64,000 nucleotides of DNA, from contig RHPI01000277.1 of assembly GCA_009103225.1 (NCBI GenBank), positions 269,297 to 333,296 on the forward strand, read 5' to 3'. Positions 27,160-39,294 of the stretch are shown piece after piece; positions within the stretch are counted from its first letter, which is position 1, and each line of letters opens with the position of its first letter. The position numbers and the translations under genes were made by a program. Under the pieces are notes generated by a model. The model had not been told where the DNA came from and did not search any database. It was given only the letters and a program-made list of their open reading frames with translations. Origin of the DNA: Chlorokybus atmophyticus (Eukaryota > Streptophyta > Chlorokybophyceae > Chlorokybales > Chlorokybaceae).

Positions 27160-27875
27160 CATACGCATGCTAATAACATACCACCCTTGCTTGGGTGGGA
27201 GATAACAATTGTTCTGAACTTGAAGTTGTTGGAATAGCTATTCTCATTCAATCATTATGGAATTGAATTGATTATGGTTGCATACTCAGAGGTTGAGAGC
27301 CTCAACTTTTTTTGTCTCCTACTGAACAAGATGTACTCATGCTAATGATACACCACTTATGCTTAGTGGGAGACAACAAGTGCTCTCAACTTGCAACTTT
27401 ACAGTTAATAAAACAAGGATTGATTCTCATTGCATACCCTTGAACTTGTCTCCTACTCAAGAAGATGTACTCATGCTGATGATACACCACATATGCTTGG
27501 TTGGGAGACAACAGGTGCTCTCAACTTGCCATTATACGGTTAATAATACAATAGTAAATTCTCATTGCGTACCTCAAACGTGTCTCCTACTTAACAAGCT
27601 GTGCACATGTAATCACACACCGCCTATGCTTGGGTGGGAGATAACAAGTGCTCTTAATTTGTTTAACTAGCTATTTTAGTTTAATAAATGATTGTCATTG
27701 CATACTCCTGAACTTGTCTCCTACTCAACAAGATGTACACATGCTAATGACACACTACCCATGCTTGGGTGGGCGACAACAGGTGCTCTTAATTTGCTAA
27801 TAATACAATAGTAGTGATTAAGTATCATTACGTACTCCTGAACTTGTCTTATACTCAACAAGATGTACACTTGTG
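27160..27875. repeat. Tandem array of a roughly 130-bp unit, left part
   Basis: Diverged copies share caacaagatgtacacatg, aatgacacaccacc and gcttgggtgggagacaacaa, spaced about 130-137 bp apart (for example near 27369, 27506, 27640 and 27770). The array resumes after the inserted transposon at 29950. Confidence 0.8.
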
Positions 27876-29949
27876 CGTCGCAAATTGTTTCCCCTACCGG
27901 CCGATGAAATATTGGCAACGGCCGTGCACCTGAGGATACTCATTTGGACTGTCGTACCTCGGTCCACTTGTAATCTCGATACAGAGACCCGAGTGTAACG
28001 GCCGTCACCATCAGTCGGCGGTCGTTTTAATAAAGGGACTGACCTAGACTGACAGGTACCTATTAAATACCCCATCAGTCAAGCAAAGGGGACTTGACCT
28101 AACTAACCGGTACCCAACAGTTAGGTACCGGCAATTGTACCTCGAAGGTATCCAACTATTAGGTACCTTAGGGGTATCTTATGGTACCTTCAAGGTACCT
28201 GGCATTAGTGTCCCCATACCTATCGGTACCATTCAGTCACGAGCAGGTACTGCATGTGATTGTCGTCAACCGTGAGAGACGGCAAGTCACAAGCTTACTG
28301 ATTCACAAATATATAATATAATATAATAACAATAAACATTGTAACATGTTGCTACGCTATAATGTAAACTACATTGAGCTACTATTACTACTACTACTAC
28401 TACTCTTACAACATTAAGCTACTACTACTACTACTATATATACTCTACCCTTATACTCAGGCGCCGCTCCTCCACTCTCCACTCCTTCGCGCCTGCGCCG
28501 CCGCTCCTCCTCCTCCGCCTCGCCGCTCCTCCTTCGCTTGGCCTGGTCGGCAAGAAGGGCGTCAACACAACGGCATCATACACACACATACAAAGAAACT
28601 CACCTACCATGCCGCCGCCGCCGCCGCCTGGCCTGGCTTGGCTTAGCCTGGCCTGTAAGAAGGGCGGGTTGCGCTGTTGCACTTAACATAATGCCATCAT
28701 GCACATGCAACTCAACTACTCTGTGTACACACATATACACAAACCCACCAACCGTGCCGCCGCCGCCACCACCGCCGCCGCCACCGTCGCCGTCGCCGCC
28801 GCCGCCGTCGCACAGCTGTCTTTGTAAATGAAGCCGTTCAGCGTTTGAAACGCTGCTGCATTTCAAACACTCAACGTCTTCAAGTTCAATGGTACAGTCG
28901 TACCACTAAAATGGTACGACAGCACTGTTGTACTATTGATGAGTATTATCTACCCCCGTTACAAGAATCACGTTTATCTTTAAGATTTTCATTCCACTAA
29001 CGGGGTTATTCTCTTAGCGTTGATAAGAATATATATATTTTTACCGTTTAAAGAATATATATTCTATTAATGGGGGTATTGACTGATAACCTTAAGCCAC
29101 GTCATCATATGCTGACATGGCAAAAATAAAAACTTTATTTTTCATGTATATATTGTATAATATCATACATGGCTTCTATTGTTGAAGGTGATGTTTATTC
29201 TAATATCAGCAAAATATCTATGCTGTTAACAAGGTATTCCCCCATTACAAGACTGACCCCACTTAGTATTTCAAGCCTTCTCTTTAGTCTTATTACGTAC
29301 AAGACTATTCCATTAACCGAAGATATTTGCCTGTAAAACGATTGGTTCTTTGTAAAACGATGATCGTAACGGGGTTATTCCCTTTAAGGGAAGTCTTTTA
29401 ACGGGGATAGACTGTACCGTATAGGGTACATTGATGGGACTGTTGTACCATCGCAATGGTACTATTGTTCCATAAAGTGTGCCGAGTATAACTAACCGGA
29501 CTGACAGGTACTCGCCGCCATTGCTCGTCCCTCTTAGGAGACTTAGTTGAGACTGAGTGGTCACTTGCTTGCCAATGTAGGTTGGTCGCCGCCGCGGCTT
29601 CTGTACGGCCGCCGGCCGGCCGCGGGTCAACTCCGACTCACCGGTATCGACCGCCGCCATTAGGGGCCTGAATATACACTTAATTGCCATTACAGGTAGG
29701 TCGCCGTTGCGGACGCAGTATGACCGGTGGTTGGCCGTCAAAATATGTTGGTGTCACGTCATCACCGGTAGGCAACAGTCCACTGCACTGTACGATCGGC
29801 GGTCGGCAATTGATTATTGTCCACAATACGCACCGGCAGTTTATTCAGTCTCTTTGTGGCCCAAGTCGTTATGTCCGTTAGGGTCAGATAGGGTCAGGCA
29901 CCCAACAGTCCCTCAGTCTCTCGTAAGTCACCGTGTAAAATTTGCGACG
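27876..29949 (-). mobile_element. Short non-autonomous derivative (2.07 kb) of the large transposon family
   Basis: The ends are cgtcgcaaattg and caatttgcgacg-like, a short terminal inverted repeat. Its left 120 bp match the inverted right end of the large element (gcaacggccgtgcacctgag is shared). Its right 45 bp match the inverted left end (aattttacacggtgac is shared). The interior has no transposase. It has GGTACC/GTACCAT palindromes (28100-28240, 28897-28920, 29445-29462), a (CTA)n run (28378-28440) and two diverged copies of a CCG-rich segment (about 28540-28650 and 28660-28800). It is inverted relative to the large element and inserted inside a tandem array. Confidence 0.75.
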
Positions 29950-30790
29950 TAATGACACACCACCTATGCTTGGGTGGGAGACAACAAGTGCTCAAGTGGA
30001 TGATTAGCAATTAAGTTGATTATCATGCCATACTCCCTAACTTGTTTCCTACTCAACAAGAGGTACACTTGTAATGACACATCACCTATGCGTGAATGGG
30101 AGACAACAAGTGCTCTTATAATGATGGATTAGCATTTTTATAGTTGATTAACATTCCATACTCCTCAACATGTCGCCTGCTCAACAAGATGTACACATGC
30201 TAATGACACACCACCCATGCTTGGGAGACAACAAGTGCTCTTAACTTGCTAATGATACAATAGCAATGGTTAAGTATAGTTGCATACTTCTCAACTTGTC
30301 TCCCACTTAACAAGATGTATACATGTAATGACATACCACACCCATGCTTGGGGGGGACACAATTAAAACGAGTGCTCTCAACTCCTGAATTAGTACATGT
30401 GTACCATCTTGTCGGCTCAGGAATTGATTGTCATGGCATACCCTTCAACTTTTCTCCCACTCAACAAGATGTACACATGTAATAACATACCACTCATGCT
30501 TGGGAAGGAGACAACAAGAGATCTCAACTTCTTGAACTGGCTATTCCACTTCAATAATTGAATAATTAATTGTCATTGCATACCCTTCAATTTGTCTCCC
30601 ACTCAAGAAGATGTGCATGCCAATTACATACTACCCATGCGTAGGTGGGAGACAACAAGTCACTTGCACGGTGCTCCCAACTTGCAAAGTAGGCTATTCC
30701 ATTTTTATAATTCAATAGTTGATTGTCGTGGCATACCCCTCAACTTGTCTCCCGCTCAACAAGATGTACACATGTAATGACTGGGTAGAG
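29950..30790. repeat. Tandem array of the roughly 130-bp unit, right part
   Basis: Continues the array at 27160-27875 after the inserted element, with copies near 29975, 30098, 30225, 30352, 30505 and 30645. Spacing varies from about 126 to 153 bp because of small insertions. Confidence 0.8.
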
Positions 30791-30936
30791 GTCTGGCGTG
30801 TGCTACAGCAAGCCTAGTAGTGATGTACTCTCACTCTCTTTCTCTCGGCAGAAGCAGAGTCACTTGTACGCTTTACTGACTTGTGTGTGCGGCTCTTTTC
30901 TCCTCTGTGCGTTTCTCTGCCAGTGCGTGCGCGTAT

Positions 30937-30937
<1 letters not shown>

Positions 30938-30984
<47 letters not shown>

Positions 30985-31150
30985 NNNNNNNNNNNNNNNN
31001 NNNNNNNNNNNNNNNNNNNNNNNNNNNNNNNNNNNNNNNNNNNNNNNNNNNNNNNNNNNNNNNNNNNNNNNNNNNNNNNNNNNNNNNNNNNNNNNNNNNN
31101 NNNNNNNNNNNNNNNNNNNNNNNNNNNNNNNNNNNNNNNNNNNNNNNNNN

Positions 31151-31236
<86 letters not shown>
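30938..31236. repeat. (CT)n tract containing a 166-N assembly gap
   Basis: CT repeats on both sides flank N from 30985 to 31150. Apparent Ser-Leu frames are artefacts. The real repeat length is unknown. Confidence 0.95.
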
Positions 31237-31239
<3 letters not shown>

Positions 31240-34200
31240 AAGCTTAAAATACTTGTGTGTGTTCAGTGATTGGGAATGGGGCAGTCATCGTCTCCAAGAT
31301 GTGCTAGCAGACGAACGACATGCAGAGTAGCTTGTTGAGGGCCTTTTGCGAGTCACAGCTGCGCCTCAGTGCTATACAGCAACAAGCGGTAGAGTTGCAG
31401 ACAGCCCCGACACTTTGCGGTAATGTGTGTGTCTGTGCGTGCGCGCGCGCGCACAGAGCACACGCGTCGTTGTCACATACTCAAGCGGTATTGACTTATT
31501 GCTCGCTGGCTATTGGATGTGCGCAGGCTCATTGCTATCATGTGCATTGTCCAACAATGCCTCTTGAATCTTCCCTTACGGTGTTATGTTAGGGTTAAGT
31601 GGTTAGGTTATTTCATGATTGTCTTGCTTGCACTCCCAAGATGACGGTTGTTTTGCGCAGGCACTTATGTTAGGTGGGTAGGTTAGTGACGTTGATTGCC
31701 GGACAGTGGCCATTGTGCGCTGATTGTGTTGCATTGTGGCAGGTTATGTTAGGGAGTTGGTAAGTGGGTAGGTGTGCGACGTTGACTGCCATTTAGTGTT
31801 TAATACCTGCGTGTAAGTTTGCGCAGTGGCAGTTAATGGCACATATAGTGTAGTGTTAACAGTTGAATACTATTCAACTTATGCATCTGGTAGGTGAACA
31901 AGTTAGCAACATAGATTGCCACTTGTGTATGTTGTGATGGAATATGAATGCTCTCTATGATGATATGGTGTTGGCTATAGCTATTGCAACGGCACTAAAT
32001 GCATAACATCAATTGGTATTCATGACCATTCATGGTTAATGTGTACAATTTGCATACTCGTCTCAACAGCCATGCAAGGTGTATATGTAGGATAGTGTAG
32101 TGTGGATACTTATCGCCATCCTTCGCATGTATGCAAGACCTTGTGGTGTGCATGGTTATGGTCATCCTTGGTGCGTATGCGTGAGAGTGTGATGTGCATG
32201 GTTATGGCCATCCTTGGTGTGTACGCAAGGCAGCTTGGTGTGCATGATAATAGCCATCCTTGGTGTGTATGCGCGAGGGTATGGCGACAACTACATGGCC
32301 ATGTGCGGTCGTGTACTTCACAACCGCTGATGGTGTGAACTTCTCATTTATATACCATTAGTATGGGTCGCAAACCGACAATGCGAACCATAAATGGTCT
32401 TGAGGTCTTTAACCCAGCCTTTGCATATATGGCCATGAGCATGGTAAAACCATAGAATGTATGGTTCCCGCAGCTGGAACCATATATGGTTTATACCCTA
32501 TCTTCCATGTGGCTGCTGCAAGCTGGGCTGCAGGGTGGTAGCATCTAAGGGAGCTACCAGTGCGCTGGTAGCTCCGTTGGTTTGGTTTTAAGCAATGCGA
32601 CGTAATCGATCACCGTTTTACTGCGGTTAAGTGTGCACCTGTGTAATTTGGTGCTTGCTGCCAGTCTGCAGTCTAGTGCTTCAAATCAAGTGTCGTGGTT
32701 TATGACTTACATCAGCAAACCTACGACTCATGGTAAATAGCACACGTTTGCTGGCATGTCACTATAACCGCAATTGCATTCTTTGTATGCTATATTGTTG
32801 TGCCTTATGCATGAGCAGGCGGTCGTGCATAAATGTAACCCGCTAGACATGCACACGTGCCTGCATGTCTCACGAGGTAGGCGAAGTAGTGGTAGTATAG
32901 CAGTGGAGGTTTTAGTGTACATAATCCCGGTGTTTGTACATTGGCAGTGTGTTGATGTGTGGAGCGTGTGCTTGCTGCTGCATGCGTGTGTCACACCCAA
33001 GCATGTGATAGCTTGAGCAGAACAGTACCATACTCCATTTGTAAACATTGCAAACTGTCAAATTAAGCCGACGGAGTAGCATGCATACGTAAGTATAGTG
33101 GCAAGACCGCAATGAAGGCGTTGATACACATTGTCACACCTTGCATCACACCGGCATACCCCTTCTACAATCACCAGCACTTGCAACCAAGAAGGGTAGA
33201 GCCATGGAGCTATGCCTGAGCATCAAATTGATCACAACTGTGAGTTATGGTTATACATAATGCTAATTTCATGTTGTGTCGTTGCGTGACTTGGTTGTTG
33301 ATACATTGATGTCTTTGGCTTGTGCTGCCCTTTGCGGCCATTAAAACTTATAACGTTACAAACATGCACAACATATCCGTAATAAAAACGTTAATAACCA
33401 TACGCAGATGCAACCGGTGCAACATGTACAGAATGTGGGTAGCATAATGCAACACATTTACTTGCCCTTATTTAGACAATGTGACTAGCAACAAGCTAAA
33501 CTACTTAGTCAATATATAAGCAGTGCACATTCATGTCACAACATAATCATATACAATAAATCTCAAGTGATCTACATTAACCCATGCCATCTTACTGCTT
33601 GTTGACACAATAATGCTGCCTTCGCTTATATGCAACATCTACATCCGATTGTGAAGTCCAAATTTAAGGCCTAGGTAAAGCGTAAGATTTGGCTATGCAT
33701 TGTAGGACAAAGGTAGTGGGCAAACAAATGAAGAGCACAAACCATAGGTAGCATACTCATATTGACCAGCATTGACAGTGATAAGTGCAGGATGTTATTC
33801 AGAATTGGCTAAGCACTGTCTTAGTGGCAAACATGAGTTACGATCGAAGCACCAGCACTCAAACCAACATAGGTAGCACATCTACATGAAATAAATAGTG
33901 ACAACGAAATGAAGATGATGCAATTGCATTCGCCATGAAGTGCAGGCCGCTTGGCGTTATGTACACCGAACACATGTAGGCATCAACTAGCGTGGCAGCA
34001 CAAGGCCATGCTAGATGCTGCACTTCGTCTTGACACAATGGTGGACAGAACCACCCGAGCAGCCAGCACCAACACACAGCCAGCATGCAACTCTCAGTGA
34101 TCTGCCACCCCTTGCTATGAACTCCTAGAATAAACCTCATACGCCAACGCACGCACTCCATGGTGCTTGACAGTGTTGATCGTGGTGACATCGGGTGACC

Positions 34201-34253
34201 TGCCAGATCAGCAAATTGCCTAACTGACTGCAATGTGCCCATAGTACAACCAT
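31237..34253. other. Intergenic, low-complexity, no gene recognised
   Basis: Contains degenerate repeats of the phrase ttatgttaggtgggtaggtt (31580-31930), the 46-bp tandem repeat at 32117-32290, and a perfect 11-bp-stem hairpin at 32550-32575 (ggagctaccag-tgcg-ctggtagctcc). 33100-34250 is AT-richer and probably includes the 3' untranslated part of the neurochondrin gene. Open frames here lack family signatures. Confidence 0.4.
32117..32290. repeat. 46-bp tandem repeat, nearly four copies
   Basis: The phrase catcctt recurs at exactly 32117, 32163, 32209 and 32255. Each unit carries gtatgc and tgtgcatggttatggc-like parts. The last copy is partial. Confidence 0.8.
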
Positions 34254-37200
34254 TCAAAATGCGGTCATGTTAAAACCATGCCTGCACGTAGTCAATGTGT
34301 ACCTGGAATGGGAGACGCGCTGTAGAAAGGTTGAAATGTCCTGCGTGTTGCAGAACCTCAGCAACAAAGGCACTACCTCAGTGCATGAGGCAACGACGGT
34401 TTCCCATGAAGCTTGCACCCCTTCCTCAAGCTCTTTGCTTAGCCAGCCTTTGTATCCGTGATCAATGGCAGCCAGCTGGAGCAAAGTCAGCTGTCTCATC
34501 AACAACGCATCTGCAGCCGCAGCCTCTCCAACACGACGCAGTATCTGGAAGACATTACCATGAGCTTGCAAGCGGCCGTATAGTGCTTCGATGACTGGCA
34601 TGCCTATGCAACAACAAGTAGCAAGCTGCACATTACAAACACGAACCTGAGAGATTGCAGCCAATACAGGCCACGCATGTTGTTGACCGGTTGCAACTGC
34701 GGAAAGTGGAGGTAGAAGATGTAAAAGCACTTTGTCCGACATCCTGTCATGCGCAACACTCTGCTGAGCGCTCACTGATAGTGCATGCAGCATGGTCCCA
34801 GCAGGTGACTGCAGACCTGATGCTGTTGTTACTGAGGAAGTTGTTGAGTACGTCACACGCCAGCAAGCTGGCAGGCAAATCGTCATAAGTTCCTGTGGCT
34901 GCTTTGCGCAAGGTCATCCCAGTGTACTGCAGAAGCTTGTCCAAAGACCCACTCTCCGCAACTGCCCGTAAAGCGTCTTCCTCATCAGTCATCTGAAGCA
35001 AAGCGGGCAGCAAGAAGGGGATGACTGTGCCGGGTTCCCCATCTGCTGTCTGCAACGACATGAGGTAGTCCAGCAATGACAACACCTGCATTAAGACTCA
35101 TGTGAGGACACTCGCCAACTTCGCCAAGGTAGACACTGGGAGACGCGTACAACCCTCTGCCTCACTATGAATCTGGAATGCGCATTGTTACAGAGCATGG
35201 TATAGGGATATGGCTAAATGCTCTTGCCTGTGGTCGATATGCTCCAGGGGCTTCAGCCAAGAAGCGTCCAAGCGACCTGCTGGCAGCCTGCCACACAATG
35301 CAGTTCGGTATTGTAACGTGAAGGCCAACACAGCTGCCCATCCCCATGCGAAATGTAAACCTCACAATTGAGGTGACATCATACAAGCTGCTTGCAGTGT
35401 CTAAGCTAATTGTGCTTGCCTGTAGCAAAGCTCCCTCTCTGATGCCAGCATCCTTTGCAAGCTGCAAGTACTCGATGAGTTCGCCATGAACAGTTGTGAG
35501 CGTGTCCAGAGACTTCATCAACACAGCATTGCTGAGCGCGGCTGAAGGTTGGTTTCGTAAAGGCACCAGCCCACCGGTCTCCACATCCATCTGAGCAGCT
35601 TGGCGTGACATAGCTTCGATCACAGCTTCCAGAAGCACGAAACAGGCCGAAAGCGTCTGCATAGCGTTGCATAGCAAAACGTCCGTCAATGTTAATGTTG
35701 AATGAAGTTGACTAGGCAATATTCACTCACCTGCTCATGTGTAGGAGCAGCAGCAAATCTGGAAACAGGGGGCTGAATAGGAGCTTGATCAGCCTCCTCT
35801 AAGTCATCATTGTCTTGCGTCTCTGCTGTTTCATAAGATGAAGATGGTGGCGCTGTCTGGGGTGGAGTTGACAGCTTTCTGGCGTCCAATCCCTCAGCAT
35901 CCGTAGGCACATCTTTCCGCACCTCTGCCTGCAAAAGCACTGAAACTTCCACCCTCACAGTCTCCAGCACCAATTGGAAGAAACGATTCGCTGGCATCCC
36001 TGCAGGTGTGCTCGTTAAGCTGTCAGCTGCTCGATCAATTAGCTCACACTGTCAAGAAGATAGCAGCTCAATGCCTAGGATATGCTCACCTTCTATCGAT
36101 CCCGATAGCCAGTCCACGCCACAGAGTTGCACGAGTGCCTGGCAGCGCACAACAGCACAGTGAAGCTGTGAGCTTTACACCCGCTTTTTTAAACAGGGAG
36201 AGTCGCTTTGGTTGTTGTTGCGATTCAATTTCTGCGTCAATGCTTACCTCAGCAACAAGAAGGGAGCTTTGCTTCTGCGCATGACCTACGCGGCTGTGCA
36301 ACAGTGTGCCAACACCGGTGCGCACGTCACGAGGCCATTGAGTATCGGGGTTAATCTCCAGATAGTGGAACAGGCATGCGGACTCGTCTGATGCAAGCAG
36401 TCGTTGCAGCAAAGCCAGCGCTTCAAACTTGAGGCGATCACTGTTGCTAGCGAAAGTCGCTGCAACAATCGGCACGATAGAAGCCAAAACCTAACACCAG
36501 ATGGGTACCCGAAATTACGGCAGTGCTGGCATCAAGAATTTGACACAGTCAAAAAGGCTGGCAATGCTTAGTGGTGATTGTGGCTCGCAAATTGCACCTC
36601 CGCATTCTCTTTGATGACTTGGTGCATATTGAGTAGCAAGCCAAGCAGCTGAACGGGGAGTGCAAGGTTGGTACGACCAGCTTGCATGGCCACATATGAG
36701 CAGATTGCAGGGATAGCACCGCTCTCACGGGCTATCACGAGCCCATCCGGTGCAGAGCTGCAAACAGCCACCATGCACTCCAATGCGTCTTGCGCTCCAT
36801 CTGAGCCCTCCTGCATGCATGTTGTTGAGTCGTTGTTGGCAACACCAACAAATTTCTCAAGATGATGCCTGCATGGTCAGCTAGTCAATGCTCACTCGCA
36901 TAGTGTCGAGCAGAAGAGGTATTTTTGTAAGAACCTCGTTGGAGCTCGCCACCTCTGGCAGCCGACAAAGAGCGCTCATGATCGACAGTGCTAGCTGACG
37001 ATAACCGGCCGCCATGGATCCGTCACCTACGCACCCATGCTTGTAACAGTGCTTTTGTTGCAGGTGAACTGGCATCCATCAAGCGGCTCATCACGTGTCC
37101 GCACCTCTGCTGGCAAGCAGTCTGTTAAGGAAGCGCCAGCCCATTGCATCAAGTACTCTACGCAAGGAGTCCGTGTCCGCTGGTGACACAAACTTAGTGA

Positions 37201-37354
37201 CTAGAAGCAGCCCGACAAGGCGCTGCTCATCTGTCTGGCCTCGAAGCAGCTGCAGGCACTGCTCCAAGCCCGCCTGCGTCGCTTCCGGTGAAGCTTGAGC
37301 CTGTCCGCTCGACTGAGGCTTGTCATCTGCTCTGTCCTCCTCCACACGCACCAT
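34254..37354 (-). CDS. Neurochondrin family protein
   Basis: Eleven minus-strand exons fit in phase: 37354-37105, 37026-36896, 36810-36598, 36490-36248, 36138-36090, 35999-35731, 35656-35420, 35287-35228, 35085-34817, 34743-34647 and 34544-34254, giving about 702 aa with a TGA stop. Conserved family blocks are EQRLVGLLLVTKFV, AMGWRFLNRLL, ALCRLPEVASSNEVLTKIPL, RLKFEALALLQRLLASDES, FQLVLETVRVEVSVLL and SRSLGRFLAEAPGAYRPQ. The fold is an alpha-helical, ARM-like solenoid. Neurochondrins are conserved from algae to animals; their role in plants and algae is not settled. Two introns appear to use GC donors. The first Met is chosen at 37354; an in-frame Met at 37393 is possible. The final exon boundaries are the least certain. 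Confidence 0.88.
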
Positions 37355-39226
37355 GACTGCAACGACCACGTTGCATGTTGTTCTGGGAGGCATACTATGG
37401 ACTCTACAAGAAAGCCAACTGGTCAACTCAACAGCCCGAATCCCAAATTTTGGCCATCTTCAGGGCTTGACATGCGCATGTGGCACAATATCCGCTTGCA
37501 ACATGCAAGATTCAAACAGCTTGAGATGCACCTTGGACAGCTTGGCTGCAAACATACTAGTTGCAATGGTTACAGTCGGCCAGTGGGGGAGCCGCTGTAG
37601 GCAGCAACGTGCTGTGTAAGGTGAGCATGCTAAGCGGTGAACAAACGACGCTGTCACAGTCAAGTGCAAATGCTGTGGAACTTGGAGCGGCTGATTGGTA
37701 ACCAAGCCATACGCCGAGCAATGCACGCAAGTGTCCGATGATGCCTGTGATAAATAAAGTCCACAACGAGCAACATGCTCGTTTGTCATAGCAACGGCGT
37801 TGTGGTAGGGATAGCAATTCCAACCGCGTGAACATATGCGTGTAGTACAAGTATAACTGTGCATGGGTGTATGCAGGTATATGGCACGTCCGCTAACAGT
37901 GCTAAGCGAGGCAAAAGCGCCCTACTAGCCGCTGCTTTCCGCCGCTGCACACAAAGAAACACACACACACTCAACCACGCATGCATGCTTGGCTACCGCT
38001 GCCTGAGGCAAAATTTGAGTGCAGCATCTGCGGCATGCACCAGAAGGCACGTCTGCGAGCGTGACGTCCAGGCGTTGTACCTCTCCGGAAGCTGCGTACG
38101 CGCTTACCAACATGCTCAGCAGAAAGCGCCCATACACGCACTGCGCGCGTTCCTCAACCAATTCGCGTTCCTCTCCACCTGCTGCTTCTCCTCCGCCGCC
38201 TCACACCAGGAAGTCAAGGCAAATGTGAGTGCGTAACTTTTACTTATTATTATGCCGTCTATTCCGTGGCCCCACCTGCTAACATCTTCGTACACGCCGA
38301 TACACATCACAAACGGTGATGATATCAACGACGCGTTCTGCAGAGGTGACGCACCTCTCAGTCACCAAGTCTCGGTCTTACCAAGTTAGGTCATGCTTGT
38401 GTATAAGCATGGACTTTTATCCATGATTTCTCCTTTGCATGTTATTGCATTGAGTTGCGTAGTCGCGTGTAGTAATTAATGTGGCTATCTTGTGCATCTT
38501 TGTTTGTTTACCTGCATAGCTAGCCTATTAAGGGCAGCTTAGAGGCTAGTATACGACGTAGTAGTTAATTGATTCTTCGCTTCAGCCCAAGAGCGATTGC
38601 TTAGGCCTCCCCCTGCAATACATTAAGTTTTCCTGACATGTGTTTGCTTGTATTTGTGTTGCATGTGTGCACACATTTGTATGCTCAATGTGCATGTCTT
38701 TATACATGTTTGAGTATGTCACACCTGGAGATGTCCTATGGACGATCCAGATTCAACGAGGCTTGATCCAACGGCTAGTAACGTTTGTTCCTCGCCACCC
38801 AGCCAATCGGAGGCTGGACATTTACGGCACTGCGCGGCAGTTCCGCGCATTTGACGGTCCCAAACCGGACTTTGCCGGTCGCGACCTGTACTTTGATTAC
38901 TGTGATCATTTGTGCTTCATGTAACACTTACAATGTAAGTGTCACGAGTGTTTGAGGGTATTCTCACGCTCTATTTTCTTAGCTCTTATCGCTACTACCA
39001 TACCACAGAGTTCCACAGGGTACCACAGGGTGTGGACCCACCCGCTGTGGTACGGCCCCTCGCTTCCTACACAGCATTCACTGCCTTAACGCATGCGGCT
39101 ACCACAGCACTTCACGTATTGTGAATCAACGCTGAACGGAATGGACGATCAGTACCTTAACGCTCAGTAAAGTAACGAGCGTTACAACACCGATTTCACA
39201 CGCCAGTCATCTTTCTGAACGCTGCA
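37355..39226. other. Intergenic between divergent neurochondrin and TFIIIA genes
   Basis: Should include both promoters. At about 38722-38924 the + strand reads a protein-like frame (RLDIYGTARQFRAFDG, then GRDLYFDYCDH) that I do not recognise; it may be a transposon relic. Another coding-like stretch lies at about 37900-38235. Near 39000-39050 there are repeated taccacag/ctgtggta motifs that can pair. No complete gene is supported. Confidence 0.35.
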
Positions 39227-39252
39227 ATGGGCGCCGTGGCGGCGGCGGCGGC

Positions 39253-39294
<42 letters not shown>

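Noticed and set aside
33859-34253. Minus-strand frame after the neurochondrin stop as a further exon
   Set aside because: It lies beyond the TGA, lacks family similarity and is better explained as 3' untranslated sequence.
35288-35419. Treating 35288-35419 as coding sequence of neurochondrin (frame stays open)
   Set aside because: The family alignment is contiguous only if this segment is removed, and both ends fit GC-AG splice sites.
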